64,000 nt of DNA, taken from positions 1,550,001 through 1,614,000 of the forward strand of contig NC_083674.1 in assembly GCF_030384665.1 (NCBI RefSeq). The letters run 5' to 3'. Numbering within the stretch: the first letter of the stretch is position 1; every line of letters begins with the position of its first letter. Both the position numbers and the translations under genes were made by a program. A model generated the notes under the pieces. The model was not told the DNA's origin and did no database searches. It saw only the letters and a program-made list of their open reading frames with translations. Source of the DNA: Lodderomyces elongisporus. Its lineage: Eukaryota > Ascomycota > Pichiomycetes > Serinales > Debaryomycetaceae. Below, piece by piece: positions 9,312 to 20,626 of this stretch.

Positions 9312-11228
9312 ATGAGTCTACAACTACTGGAGAATGAATGTATCATTTGTTTTGAATCAATCAAACCTACTGACCTTGTTGGTAAGATTCCATGTTGCCC
9401 CACAAAGATATACCATAAAGATTGCATCACTATATGGTCATCGAAATCTAATAGTTGTCCTACGTGCAGAAACAACTTTTATCAAGTACAAATCACCAGC
9501 GCCAGAGATCTAATTAAGATTTTAGAAGTGTTAAAAGTCCAGGACAAGTTGTTGCCCAATGCAGCTATAGATCGCATCCCCTCTCAATACATTATTCCAC
9601 AAAGTAATGTAGATCAACAATACCATACTCAAATCAGCTCGTTATCGTTATCGACAACTACTTTTTGTTGTATATGTACTGTAAGCAACCGACGCTATAA
9701 CAATCAAACTATACTGTGTTTCCAATGTGGATCATCGTTCCATCTAAATTGTCTAGGGGTGCAGCAAGAAATTGATGACTACACTTTACTGTGGTTTTGT
9801 CCAATGTGCGATTACAGTCAAGAAACACTTTTACCAAGAAGTAACAGGGGGATCAGATATGGTTATGATAGCAATAGCGGCCATGGAAATAGCATGGTCG
9901 GTTCGAGGTCAAGGTCTGTTATCGCTGATTTGATAAGACCTAGAGCACTGCAGAGGTCCAACCCAGGTTTGGTGATTTTTAATGAGAATAATGAACTAGA
10001 TGATGCATTTTTGTATGAGGAAGAAGAAAATGGTGAAGATGATTCTATGGTAGACTATGACAACAATGGTGATGGAACATTAGTTGTTAATAACAACAAC
10101 GTGAATAGCGATCTTCATGCAGAAATACCCAACTCAAGGTTACTACAAACTCTGCTGCGACTTCATTCACAACTGTTGTTACCACTGCGTAATTTTAGTC
10201 ATTCGAGTCATTCAAGTCATCAGCACCGTCAGCACCATCAACCGTCGAGAACCATGAATGGTGGAAAACTTCTTCGGAGAGAACAAAAACAGGAGGAACT
10301 GCTAACGCCAGAAGAAGCAGATTCTTGGAAGACATTCCAAAAGGCCAGGGAACTGACCTTAATTGAAGCAAGTTTAGGGATGGAACCACAAGCAATAAGT
10401 TCAAACCCAGGCACTTCTTCCTCATCTTTCGCCTCTAACTCTTTTCTTGTTTCACGTACCCCATTACAGTCCAATGTTACAACAAGAAAAAAAAGGAGAA
10501 AGCAACTTTCCAGTAAATCTGATGCAGGCATCAGTACACATCACGTTAAACCTTTGGCAAATCAGCCAAGTAGAATAACAAATTTGATAAATGAACTCAA
10601 GACAGGAAAGAAATCAGAAACAAAAAATACAACCTACAACAATAAGCATGATCGTCATCTCTATTACCAACATCAAAGCTACCACCCTTCTATGGTATCT
10701 AATTCAGGCTCTACGTCATTCGACTCACCCAGTTACTCAGAGTCAAACTCTAATCTATCATCGCTGGTGAACAGCCCGAGTCCATTAGAAGCATCAAGTT
10801 ACTCTTCCAGTGACGACAACGAATATACACCCCAACATAAAAGAGAGTTGACGTATGACCAGAAATCTATCATTCAAAAGTATTTGCGCCACAAGTTGAA
10901 AGATCGATACAAACCAGAAACAGCTATTAAACGAAATTACGGCAATGATCATCACAGCAGAAAGAATTATAACGATGATAATGATGATGATAATTACAAT
11001 CATAATCTTAATAATAGTAGTAATATAAGTGGTAATGGTGACAGTGGTGGACATATTAGCAATTGTGATTACATTACCAACGAAGAGCAATTTATAAAGA
11101 TTAACAAAACCATTTCACGGAAAATCTATACCCATATCGTGAACTCTACCTCATTGGATGACATTGAAGAGTATTTCAAAGATGCGGACAAATTGAAAAA
11201 TTTGATTGATCTGTATATAGTGTACTAA
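9312..11228 (+). CDS. ASR1: Asr1-like RING/PHD ubiquitin ligase
   Basis: This is a probable E3 ligase of the Asr1 type; in yeast Asr1 binds the RNA polymerase II tail and ubiquitinates polymerase subunits. The 638-residue protein begins with a RING domain (Cys10, Cys13, Cys28/29, His35, Cys38, Cys49, Cys52). A PHD finger runs over about residues 119-170 (FCCIC, CFQCGSSFHLNCLG, WFCPMC). The end (INKTISRKIYTHI) resembles the C-terminus of Asr1. Yeast Asr1 is 288 residues; here the middle is expanded by acidic, Ser/His-rich and Asn/Asp-rich low-complexity sequence plus a KKRRK basic patch at about 395. The domain order supports the name, but true orthology is not proven. The start is the first ATG in frame. 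Confidence 0.75.
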   Translation: MSLQLLENECIICFESIKPTDLVGKIPCCPTKIYHKDCITIWSSKSNSCPTCRNNFYQVQITSARDLIKILEVLKVQDKLLPNAAIDRIPSQYIIPQSNVDQQYHTQISSLSLSTTTFCCICTVSNRRYNNQTILCFQCGSSFHLNCLGVQQEIDDYTLLWFCPMCDYSQETLLPRSNRGIRYGYDSNSGHGNSMVGSRSRSVIADLIRPRALQRSNPGLVIFNENNELDDAFLYEEEENGEDDSMVDYDNNGDGTLVVNNNNVNSDLHAEIPNSRLLQTLLRLHSQLLLPLRNFSHSSHSSHQHRQHHQPSRTMNGGKLLRREQKQEELLTPEEADSWKTFQKARELTLIEASLGMEPQAISSNPGTSSSSFASNSFLVSRTPLQSNVTTRKKRRKQLSSKSDAGISTHHVKPLANQPSRITNLINELKTGKKSETKNTTYNNKHDRHLYYQHQSYHPSMVSNSGSTSFDSPSYSESNSNLSSLVNSPSPLEASSYSSSDDNEYTPQHKRELTYDQKSIIQKYLRHKLKDRYKPETAIKRNYGNDHHSRKNYNDDNDDDNYNHNLNNSSNISGNGDSGGHISNCDYITNEEQFIKINKTISRKIYTHIVNSTSLDDIEEYFKDADKLKNLIDLYIVY

Positions 11229-11389
11229 ATAGGTTAAGCTGATTGATTCAAAACTTTTATTTTAAATTTTTTTTTTTCTGATTTTTTTTTATTTGATTTT
11301 TTAGAAATTTGATTTGACATTTTTTTTTATTTATATTTCTACTTTTATTCATTCTCTTATACATTCTTTTGTGTTATTCATTTGTTCAA

Positions 11390-12565
11390 CTATCTTCGAC
11401 GTGGTCCTTTTGGTTTATTAAATCGGAGGCCAGTATTATTTGCTGACTGGTTATTGGCAGAGGATAATGATGATGACGAATGGGATGACGGCGTTGCACC
11501 TCTACTTTGCTTGCTTTCATCGTTTCCAAAGTCTGACTCCAATTCACTTACCTCCAATTCATTCAAATCGCCAACTTCCAAATTTTTATCAAGAACAACA
11601 TCGTCACCATTAAAATATTCGTTTTTAAGATGTGAAATTAAGCTATTTTTCGACGCGGCGTAAACCATACGGTCTTTCACTGACGATCCAGAAGGACAGG
11701 TGTATATGAATGCAACTTTGCTTTGTTCATATTTATATAAGATATACGATGGTTTCAGTGGTGCAACATTGCTCTCCAATTTATTAATCAATCCATCCAC
11801 GTTGACTTTATTGATTTTTTCATGTAATTCAATCACTTCGCTTGCCATATTAATATTGAAAATAACGACTATACCAACATCCAGTTTCGACTCCTTTAAA
11901 TTTTCAAACTCTAATTTTAATTTCTCATCAAATGCATACAAGATATCACCTGTACTGCCACTTGTCTTGGAACTCATACTTGCCAATTCTCGTTTGAATC
12001 CAAGTCCAGTTCTTGCATAATACGATTGTTGGTTAATATTCTCCACAATTTCCTCCTTTTCGGTCTTCAACCCTTTAACGCCTCTATTTTCTCCATTCTT
12101 TTCATCATTGATAGAACGAGTCAAGTGATCCTCAGTCACTTCATCAAGTTCGGTCCAAGCAAATTTGTATGCGAATTGCGAAGAACCCAAACTAGTTAAT
12201 AATGTATTTTTTGTAGAAGCATACAACATTTTTTGTTTAATGGGAGCTGAATCTGGTATAAAACTTATAAAGATCTTTTGTGGTTGCGATTGCGCTAAAG
12301 TGCTATTACCATCATTATTGCCTTCACTGCTGTCGTAGGGAAAAGAAATATAAGCTGGTTCAGGAAAAGTTTGGGATAAATATTTGTTTAATTGAGCAAT
12401 TGATGATGAGATAGAAGTTGTAGTTGATGTTTCGTTGTTAATCTCAGCAGGGATCAATTCAGTAGAGGCGGAAGAAATTTTGATGACGATTGGGGTAGAT
12501 GACGATTTACTTTTAAAAACGTCTGCAAGTTTTGAAGAAACAGTAATTCCTGATTGAGTTGACAT
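11390..12565 (-). CDS. TWF1: Twinfilin, actin-monomer-binding protein
   Basis: Twinfilin sequesters ADP-actin monomers and influences barbed-end dynamics at cortical actin patches. The 391-residue protein has two ADF/cofilin-homology domains, roughly residues 3-150 and 185-335. Each ends with the family signature: KIFISFIPDSAPIKQKMLYAS in the first and FIYTCPSGSSVKDRMVYAASK in the second. The linker contains YYARTGLGFKRE. The short basic tail (KPKGPRRR) fits the capping-protein/PIP2-binding tail of twinfilins. Yeast Twf1 is 332 residues; the surplus is an acidic Ser-rich stretch before the tail. It is divergent from the NDUFAF3-like gene. Identification is firm. Confidence 0.93.
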   Translation of the reverse strand: MSTQSGITVSSKLADVFKSKSSSTPIVIKISSASTELIPAEINNETSTTTSISSSIAQLNKYLSQTFPEPAYISFPYDSSEGNNDGNSTLAQSQPQKIFISFIPDSAPIKQKMLYASTKNTLLTSLGSSQFAYKFAWTELDEVTEDHLTRSINDEKNGENRGVKGLKTEKEEIVENINQQSYYARTGLGFKRELASMSSKTSGSTGDILYAFDEKLKLEFENLKESKLDVGIVVIFNINMASEVIELHEKINKVNVDGLINKLESNVAPLKPSYILYKYEQSKVAFIYTCPSGSSVKDRMVYAASKNSLISHLKNEYFNGDDVVLDKNLEVGDLNELEVSELESDFGNDESKQSRGATPSSHSSSSLSSANNQSANNTGLRFNKPKGPRRR

Positions 12566-13069
12566 TTCAAACTTTATAGTCTTGAATATAGGTGAGTGTA
12601 GTTAACAAAAATATAAAGCTTGAAAGGAAAAATCAAAAGAAAATGAAAAGAACAACTCAAAAGATAAAGATGAAATGGATGGAATTAGTGTTGGTGGATG
12701 CAAGAATGTGTTGGAGTTGTAGTTGTAGTTGCAGTTGTAGTTGTCGCAGTTAAAAGATGGACAATATACTTTTCGGTTAAAATCTATTAACGGAAAAATA
12801 AAAAAAAAGAAAAGGGGGGGTGGAGAGATATGATGGGTACATGAAGGTAGATACTTCAAGTACTCTTATAGAAAAGAAAATCTCTGTTTGTTGCTAGAAA
12901 TTACCCCCTTACCCAATTTTCCACCCTAAAAAAAAAAAGAGAACAAAAAATAATGAGAATAAAGGAAAAAGAAAAAAAACCCAATCTTTAACGATATACA
13001 CCGTTGTTCCTCATCATCATCATCAATAACGACTTGACCTACAACTTGACCTACAACTTTCTATTACCC
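12566..13069. other. Divergent promoter region TWF1 / NDUFAF3-like
   Basis: No gene is supported. There are A-rich tracts with a G7 run at 12816-12822 and a repeated GTTGTAGTTGTAGTTGCAG-type stretch at 12713-12740. Confidence 0.7.
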
Positions 13070-13771
13070 ATGATGATCCAACGCAACCAAGTGGTTTTTG
13101 CACCTATTCGACCATTGCGTTTCCTGATTTGCCGCTCTCTACATAGTAATCGTCCACTCCAAAGCTTATTTGGGGGTGGGTCACATAATGGTCGCGGCCC
13201 TTCCTCGTCATCAACATCGGGGCAAACTTCCTCCATCTTCAGATCTGACCCCAGCGACACCTCTTCTTTATTCAAACCATCCACTAAATCCAAACCACCA
13301 GTAAATCCTGCTGACATTCTTAAACAAAACGACATTTTGCTTTACCTGAGCAAGCCCTTGAACTATATCGAAAGCATTAAGCTGAACGGGTTCCATTTGG
13401 CCAACAATTACCTTGTTACTTCGCCTGACTTACAAGGCAATGTTGTTGGATTGTGTCTAATTGGGTCAGAGACATTTGAAGTGAATTTCCAGCATGGTGA
13501 TAAAAGTTTGGTGAAAATAGACGGACATGTAGTGACATTTGCAAAAGAGGTATTTGAAATCTTCAACAAAGTTCATCCTAAACCGGAATTGGTTGTTGTG
13601 GGACTAGGCAAGACAAGTCGTATTTTGAGTCCGGAAAATAGAAACTGGTTCAGTGAGCTAGGTATACTGTTGGAAGTAAGTGATTCCAATAACTCGGGAC
13701 AAATATTTGACTTATTGAGCACAGAAAGACCAGGCATCATTGGTGCCTTACTACTACCTCCAAACGTATAA
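13070..13771 (+). CDS. NDUFAF3/DUF498 family, mitochondrial complex I assembly
   Basis: The 233-residue protein belongs to the Mth938/NDUFAF3 fold family. In animals NDUFAF3 helps assemble the Q module of respiratory complex I at the inner mitochondrial membrane. The N-terminus is basic, with few acidic residues and Ser/Leu-rich, as for a mitochondrial presequence. The domain covers about residues 95-230 and includes NGFHLANNYLVTSPDLQGNV, then PELVVVGLGK, then LGILLEVSDSNN and a closing ERPGIIGALLLPP. These match the family's order. The ATG at 13070 is the first in frame; upstream codons lack Met. Presence of this factor suggests the organism has complex I, unlike S. cerevisiae. Confidence 0.85.
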   Translation: MMIQRNQVVFAPIRPLRFLICRSLHSNRPLQSLFGGGSHNGRGPSSSSTSGQTSSIFRSDPSDTSSLFKPSTKSKPPVNPADILKQNDILLYLSKPLNYIESIKLNGFHLANNYLVTSPDLQGNVVGLCLIGSETFEVNFQHGDKSLVKIDGHVVTFAKEVFEIFNKVHPKPELVVVGLGKTSRILSPENRNWFSELGILLEVSDSNNSGQIFDLLSTERPGIIGALLLPPNV

Positions 13772-14079
13772 TTCAAAAGAAAAATAAAATGAAAAAAAGA
13801 AAAGAAAAGAAAAGAAAAGAAAAGAAAAGAAAAGAAGAACGAAAAAATCAGTTAAGGAGAAACTCAAAGAAAATTAGGGGAAAGGGGAGGGGATGAAAGA
13901 AGAAATAGAGATAAACTGGTGCATTACAGCTATGTTTTTTCATTTGCAAATTTATTACTATCAAACAATAATTTTTGTTTTTTTTTGAAAAAAAAAAAAA
14001 GGTCTTTATTAACCGCATGGGTGTATAGTTAAAAAAAAATGTATATGAAATGAGGAAATTCTACTTCTAATAATTATTT
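13772..14079. other. 3' region with (AAAAG)n repeat
   Basis: This lies between converging genes. It contains AAAAG pentamers at about 13799-13836, A/T homopolymers at 13977-13999, and no gene. Confidence 0.75.
13799..13836 (+). repeat. (AAAAG)n pentamer repeat
   Basis: About seven near-perfect copies directly downstream of the NDUFAF3-like stop codon. Confidence 0.9.
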
Positions 14080-16451
14080 TTATGTTGTTTTGCGACTCTG
14101 ATCTTGCGATTCCAAGCTTTCGGCAATATTGGCTGCGGATTCATTAGATGTTGAAGGCAATGATTCAGACGCCGTTGATGTGAATTGAAAACTGTTTTTA
14201 CTAGTACTCTTAGTATTGTTAGTGCTAGTAGTGTTATGACTGCTATTGATATTATTGTTGATTCTAGAAAGTGTTTGTGGCGTTCCAAATGCAAAGTTCC
14301 AAGGTGATGGAAGCTGAGCTGTGAATGCATCACTTGTATTGTTGATATTGTAGGCTTGAGAATGTTGTGGAGTAGACATTATCGCCATCATCGGATGTTG
14401 TGGTGCATGTGCTGTATGCGCTGCATGTGCTGCATGTGACGAGTGTGGCGCCAGAGGCGAGATAATTTTGTTCAGCAGAGACATTGGTGGTGGCATATTG
14501 GTGGAACCCATTGGTGCTTGGTGTGGGAATTGCATTTGAAAAATGCTCGTGTGGTCAACAATGATTTGCTGCAGTTGCAGGTGCAGCCCATGTGTCGTCG
14601 ATGAACCAAATGGGACATTTGACCCTTGTTTCTGCATCTGCATCGTCTGCTGCGGTGACTGCTTTTCGAAAATGCGATCCAACAATACTTTGGAATTTGG
14701 TGTTGAAGAGAGTCCACCTAATTCAAATGATGAGTGGTCTGTTGTGAGATTGAAATGGCTTGAGGTGTTAATACTTCCGCCATGGGATAATATACTACTG
14801 TGTTCTCGCGAGGTGTTCATAGTAAGGTTATTGTCGAAGGTTGAAGATGCTTGAGGCGGTGCTACAGGTGGAAGTTGTATTGTTGTTGTTGTTGCTGTTG
14901 TTGTTGTTGCTGTTGACGATGATGATGGTGGTGTGGGGTGTACCTGAAATGGATGAGGAAATACATTGTTGCTGTTGTTGTTGCTGTTTTTTGCCATGGT
15001 TGTTGCTTCGTGAGCGGTAGAATTAGTGACTTTGTTTGTATTCACATTCTTCTTGAACTCTTTTCGATTTCTTTCCAAACGCTTCTTGTTCTTTGCCAGT
15101 GATTTGTTATGTGTGTCTGACAAGACTATTTGGAACTTCGTCATACCTGCTTGCATTTTCGCTCGATTCTCTGCTTGTGATTTCCCGGAGCCTCCTTGTT
15201 TATTGGCAGAAGTTCCATTACTTGAAGTGGATATTGATTTCAAAGATGATGTGGATGACGCCGTTGTTGATTTTGTTTTCGTTGCAGTTGTTGTTGTTGA
15301 TGATGCTGATGATGTTGTTGATGCAGTTGATTTTTTTACTGATGATGTTGTTGCTGTTGACGTCAATGAACCTTCTGTAGCTGGCCGTGAAGGTTTCTTT
15401 GGTTTTGGCTTTGGCTTGGGTTTTGAACTAAGATTCATATTGGTGGATTTTCGTTCTGTAAAAATTCCCATCATAGGTGGATTTGATGAAACTTTAGCTG
15501 GTGTGGGGCTTGGTGGTTGTAGATTCTCTTTGTCATCTTCATTTTCCAGGTCGTGGCCGTGATTATTGTTGGTATCTAAATTTGGTTTGTTGGGTGATGA
15601 CTTTTTGGTGGACGCAATAATGATTGTAGATGGCGAGCTTGGAGTTATCTTTTTGTCAGCAGGAGTTGATAATTCTGCTTTCAATTTGTTTGAGATGTTG
15701 TTAAGTGGCTTCAGTCTTTGTTTCGGATTTGGTGTTTGCATAAATGCATTTGCGTCTCTGTTTGTGTTTAAATTTCTGCTTAGATTTTCCTTCATTTCAT
15801 TGTCCTTTTTGAGATCGGACTTGTTAAAATCATTGTTCTCATTCACATTCACATTTTCATTAGCTTTATCATTATCAAAATCGTCATCAGTTCCATCGGT
15901 TTCGTCACCATCAAGTTGTGATGGTTGGGATCTCACTGGCTTGCAAGGCTGCTGTGACGGAGAATCAACCTCTTTGCCTTCACTATCGTCATTGTATGCT
16001 TTTGTAATAATACTGAGTTTATGTGGTTGTCTTGGAGGAGTGTCTAATAATGCAATGCTTCTCTTTGTTGCGCTTTTTAAAGGATCTTGTAGTATTTTCT
16101 TGTTACTGGCCACTGCATTGAGGCTAAACTTTGATGGAGTGATGGAAAAGTTTTCAATGACATTCGTCGTTGCCCCTGTTGTTCCTGCTGTTCCTATTGT
16201 TCCTGTTCCCAATCCACCACTACCACCATAACCATTACCATTTCCGTTACGTATAGGAGAGTCTATATATATCTCGCAGTTCTGTTGTAACATTCGTTCT
16301 TGGAATGGAGTGATTCCAAACAATTGGCTTCCTGAAGTGTTTGCCAAAAAATTAAAGTTGTGATTTATTAGTGGCGTGAATCCAAAGCCTTGAAACTCTA
16401 ATTCATTACCTGGGAGGTAGTAGCCGCTGTTGTTGTTATTGCTATTGTTAC

Positions 16452-16489
<38 letters not shown>

Positions 16490-16944
16490 TGGCCAATAAT
16501 ACCAGAGTTGTTATCTTGCTCCGACATTCCGTATCCTGTGCCTGTACTACTTTGTCGCTGTACATTCTGCAGTGTTGGGTTCAAAGAATGGGATGGGTGT
16601 GTAAAGAGTTTATTAGGAGTTGAATTTATTGATAAGATTTGTTCTGCGGAATATGTTTTTGAAATCAAAGGTGTCCAACCACTTAGACTGGGTAGATTTT
16701 GGAACTTCGATGCTGAGGGAGGAAACGATGGAAGGAAATGCATATCATTTTGTTCCATATGCTGATCTAGTTGTTGTTGTTGTTTCTTGACTGAAGAGTT
16801 TATTGATCTAGCAAAGAAGGAAGAAGATGCTCCGGTTGTTTTCTTTGATGCTGGTGTTTGAGTTGTGCTGAGCGTTGGGGGTTTTAAAAGTCTTGCTTCG
16901 TTTTCATCTCTTGCTGGAGACGAACGTAGAAACTCACTCGCCAT
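14080..16944 (-). CDS. Large low-complexity regulator, possibly Ndd1-like
   Basis: This 954-residue protein has no globular domain I can name. Conserved-looking islands are GWTPLISKTYSAEQI, FGFTPLIN, ITPFQERMLQ with EIYIDSPIR, and ITPSKFSLN followed by KKILQDP and LLDTPPRQPHKL. A later island, MTKFQIVLSDTHNKS, is followed by a basic patch (KNKKRLERNRKEFKKN). S. cerevisiae Ndd1, the Mcm1-Fkh2 coactivator of G2/M genes, has comparable TP-rich islands and a KPSKFQIIV motif, so an Ndd1-like role is a tentative inference. Many S/T-P sites suggest CDK or MAPK control. PolyN (about residues 156-178), Thr/Ser-rich and His/Ala-rich tracts fill the rest. The ATG at 16944 is the first in frame. Confidence 0.75.
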
Positions 16945-17474
16945 TATAGGATCCAACTTTGAAAGCTATTCTCTTTTGCGGTGATTAAGCAATATTTGTT
17001 GTGGGTAAAACAGTTAGTGATGGAATCTAGTAGTTATGTGTATTGATTCCAAGTATGGAAAAAGATGAATAAAGACAAGTGATAGGAAATAAGAAATAGA
17101 CAAGTATAAAGAATAGGATAAAACTAGTGTGTGTTGTTTTTTTTTGCAAGTAGTAACAAGTAGTATCAAGTAAAAGCAACTGTAAACAATTATAGCAAAT
17201 AAAAGCGAGTGTGTATAAGTATCTGTGTGATTCAAGATATGGTTCGAGAAGTGACCGGTAGTAGATTTGAGGGATGGTGGGTCTCTGTCTTTTTTTTTTT
17301 TTTGCTTAGAGAAAATAAACTGTGTATAAGGAAAAAATTGTAGATGGAGTGGTGTTTACGTTTCTGTGTGTAATTCAGGATAAATTACTAATCCGCTATA
17401 TGGTTTGTTATGAATTCATATGTTGATCCTATTTTGTAAATATTGTTTGTTATTGAATGAGTGAGAAAGTTGAT

Positions 17475-17500
17475 CTCTCTCTCTCTCTCTCTCTCTCTCG
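17475..17500 (+). repeat. (CT)n microsatellite
   Basis: About thirteen CT copies, continued by an interrupted CT-rich tract to about 17530. Confidence 0.9.
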
Positions 17501-18801
17501 CTCTCTCTCCTTCTCTCTCCTTCTCGCGCGCTCTGTTCTCTGTATGTTGTGTATGTTTTGTATGTTTTTTGTTTTCTTAACGTATGCTACCATATGATTG
17601 TTTTACAAGAAGGAGAGATTTTGCTCTTGCAATTTCACACAAAGACTCGCTTTCCCGAGATATCCATTAAACCATGAGATGTTTTATAATGTGAAATACG
17701 TTTAGATATGTAAAAATGTATATCCACATTTACATTTAGAGGTAAAGATTTGTGACAGACTCGATAAACAAGTAGATTGAGGCGTATAATGACCAAGCCT
17801 TGTAGAATACCTTTTCTATTGAAAAGACAGAAAGAGAGAATTAAAGAATAAAAAAAAAAACAGTTAACAATTTGCAAAACTCCGCGATGCTAACTCCTGT
17901 TGTATAATTTACCTGTCATTGGTAAACACAAGGTACAATTTTCTGGCATACTCCTTTCTATTCCGCGATATTGTAAGTTTCCTTAGCGTATTTCCATTCT
18001 TTCTTTTCCTTCCTGTTGTTGTTACTCTAGTTGTAGCTACTGCACATGAAAGAGAATGTTTTGATATTTTTATTTTTGTTTTTTTTTTTTGTTTTGGCTT
18101 TGTTTGCTACACCTTGAAGCGCGTTTTTTGTGTAATTATTTGTGGGAGTTTGTATGTCTATGTGTCTGTGTGTCTGTGTGTCTATGTGTCTGTGTATATA
18201 ATAATATTATTATGATCATTTGCTTTGACATATATACCCGAAACAATCAAGTCTTTTCAAACTTTTCTGTATAACTTGATATCTAGAGAGGGCTTTTGAC
18301 ATCTTGGTCATTGATAAGATACAAAAGCTTCAACTAAAAGTAAGGAGATAGAAGAAGGAAAAAATAAAAGAAATAAAAATAGGAAACAACAAATTTACGA
18401 TACTGTAAGAGAATTTTTTTTTAAAAAAAAAAAATAAAACAGACACCTTAAGAAACAAATTCAATGACAGTGGAGGAAGAAAATATACGTCATTCCAATT
18501 GCAACATTAGACCTACTCTTCTCCCACCCCAACCCAATACCACCAAAGAGGAACTTCTTGTCTAAATGTTTTTCTTTTTTTTTTTGTTCTTTATCTTTTT
18601 CATTCTTGATTGTTTGCTTTTACTATATTTCTTTTTTGCTCTTTTGGTCACACTGAATTTTCAAACTAACATTGAGATTGGAATAAATAGATTTTCACAA
18701 CAATCGGAAATATAAGTGAGAGGGAAAGGGTAAGTGTGAGGGGGAAAAAAAAGAGCAATGATTGGACAATTCGCAATTTTTAAAAGTAGAAAGATGAAAC
18801 T

Positions 18802-18838
18802 GGGGGGGTGGGAGTGGGGGTGGGGGTAAAAGTGGGGG
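18802..18838 (+). other. Predicted G-quadruplex motif
   Basis: Five G-tracts of seven, three, five, five and five bases are separated by loops of 1, 3, 1 and 7 bases. This satisfies the G3+N1-7 rule on the + strand. No gene overlaps it. Confidence 0.7.
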
Positions 18839-19696
18839 AGAAACAAAGGGAAAGGCAAGTGGAGAGGACAAATAATTTGATCAACTTTTCCTTGTTTCTC
18901 CCCCCCTTCTCTTTCTCCCCTCCTTTCCTACCCCCCAAAAAAAATATAAATAATAAAATAAATAATAAAATAGAAATAAAAATAAAATTGCTAATTTTCA
19001 ATGTTTCCATTCGTTCTTTTGTTTTCAATTTTTTTTTGCCTCTCATTTTCTCTCTCTCTTTCTTAAAAGTAGCTTAAATCTCCTCGAACGTTCAAAGTGG
19101 AGGTTTCACCTAACATTTCAGCCGTTCCATCGCCACCTCATATGTGAACTAATAAACTGAGATGGCTCATCTTAACTTATCCAATAGTTCCTCTAGAAGT
19201 AATCTCTTTTGTTTTTTTAAATCTTTTAACAGTAGCAAAAATAATAATTTAAACAAGGACTAAGCTTAGAATATTTTGTTTCATAGTTCATAAAAACACT
19301 CTACATTGAGTAAAGAAATAGGAAATTAGAAAGAGAAGGAGACAAGGTCCAAAACAAGAAAAAAAATTAGAAGAAATAAAACAATAATTTTTTTATGAAA
19401 ACTATCAATAAACAAAAGAAAAAATAAAAGAAAGAAACAAGAGAAAATGAAAAAAATGGTAAAATAAATTAAAGAATTTTTAAAGAATTGTTAAAGAATT
19501 GATACAGAAAATAATAATAATAAAAGCTAGTATGGATAAACAATTAATGTAGAATTAGAAGCCACTGTCCATAAAAGATGACTAGGGCTATTGTCAAAAA
19601 AAAAAAAAAAAAGGGAGGGGAGGGGGTGAAAAATATCAAGCTACTTTTTTTTCTTCTTTTTTTTTTTTTTCTTTTTCTTCTTCTGCTTCGTTAACT

Positions 19697-20626
19697 TTAA
19701 GCCAATTCGGCCTCAGCATTGTCGAAATCCTTTTCAGCAATTCTCAAGTTTTCAGCCTCGTTGGCCAATTCATCGTCGAGATAAGCCTCATCCTCGTGAG
19801 CAGCCAATGATAAGGTAGGACGCACCGCAGCTGAGTCAAAGGTCCATGAGGCCAATGCGTTTTCAGCATCAATGATGATTTGCTTAGAAGCCTCGTAACC
19901 ATCGTAAGCAGGTCTGGTCTCGCCTGGAGTGACTGGACTTTCATCCAACAACTCCAACAAGGCCTTACCGTAACCAGCAATCAAGGCAATCTTTTCCGCG
20001 TGCTCTCTAATAGAGTCGAATTGGTAGTTGAATGCAGTCTTTAATTTTTCTCTGGTAATGTTGGACAATTGAGCTTCAGCAACCAAAGACTCGGCCTCGG
20101 CTCTCACCAATTCCTGTTCCAAAACGTTAATTTTTGGACTTTGTGGGTCCTTGTACTTCAAGTAGGCGATTTGGTCGGTGATTTTTTGCTTTCTCTCTCT
20201 TGATGGTTGCACTGAACCTTCAATGTCTCTGATGGACTTCAAGGTAATTCTGTATTGGTCATATCTGTCAATGAATTGGTCTTCCAATTCACCAATCTCG
20301 TAGATCAAGACACCCAATTTATCAGTGATATCACTGATATCGTCATCGTTGCTTTCACCCCAAAGAGACAATTGCTTAGCTGAGTCCTTTCTTTCTCTTG
20401 AGGTAATCTCAATGGATCTCATCAAGTTCTTTTCCATCTTGATCAAGATGGCTAATTTTCTGGCCAACTCAGGACCCAACGCACCAGCAGCAGATTTACG
20501 AAAGGAGTGTGAAATTGAGCCTTTACCGAAAAACTTGGATTTGGTAGATGATGGTGGTGGTGGTGGGCTTTGTAATTGGGAAGCTGTTGGAGCTCTGCTG
20601 GATCTTAAGGAGTAAGTTCTGTGCAT
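19697..20626 (-). CDS. PIL1: Eisosome core BAR protein Pil1/Lsp1
   Basis: This BAR-domain protein self-assembles on PI(4,5)P2-rich membrane to form eisosomes, the furrow-shaped plasma membrane domains. The 309-residue product starts MHRTYSLRSSRAPTASQLQ, the conserved membrane-inserting N-terminus. The core contains FGKGSISHSFRKSAAG, then LYEIGELEDQFIDRYDQYR-like and LKSIRDIEGSVQPSRERKQKI segments, and ALIAGYGKALLELLDESPVTPGE. Residues such as SFRKSAAG and FNYQFDSI are closer to Pil1 than Lsp1. The usual acidic tail is shorter than in yeast (339 residues). An upstream TTG-initiated extension is hydrophobic and unrelated, so the ATG at 20626 was chosen. No CTG codon was seen, fitting high expression. 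Confidence 0.95.
   Translation of the reverse strand: MHRTYSLRSSRAPTASQLQSPPPPPSSTKSKFFGKGSISHSFRKSAAGALGPELARKLAILIKMEKNLMRSIEITSRERKDSAKQLSLWGESNDDDISDITDKLGVLIYEIGELEDQFIDRYDQYRITLKSIRDIEGSVQPSRERKQKITDQIAYLKYKDPQSPKINVLEQELVRAEAESLVAEAQLSNITREKLKTAFNYQFDSIREHAEKIALIAGYGKALLELLDESPVTPGETRPAYDGYEASKQIIIDAENALASWTFDSAAVRPTLSLAAHEDEAYLDDELANEAENLRIAEKDFDNAEAELA

Larger units (their letters stand above)
16945..19696. other. 2.75 kb gene-free stretch upstream of the NDD1-like gene
   Basis: No gene is supported. A (CT)n repeat lies at 17475-17500, alternating TGTGTC motifs at 18160-18195, many A/T homopolymers, and a G-tract cluster at 18802-18838. The long upstream region might hold regulatory sites for the NDD1-like gene or an unannotated non-coding transcript; I see no specific signal. 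Confidence 0.6.

Noticed and set aside
15026..16231. Two long plus-strand frames (178 and 221 codons)
   Set aside because: They lie antisense to the NDD1-like gene and arise from its simple-sequence Ser/Thr/Asn codons.
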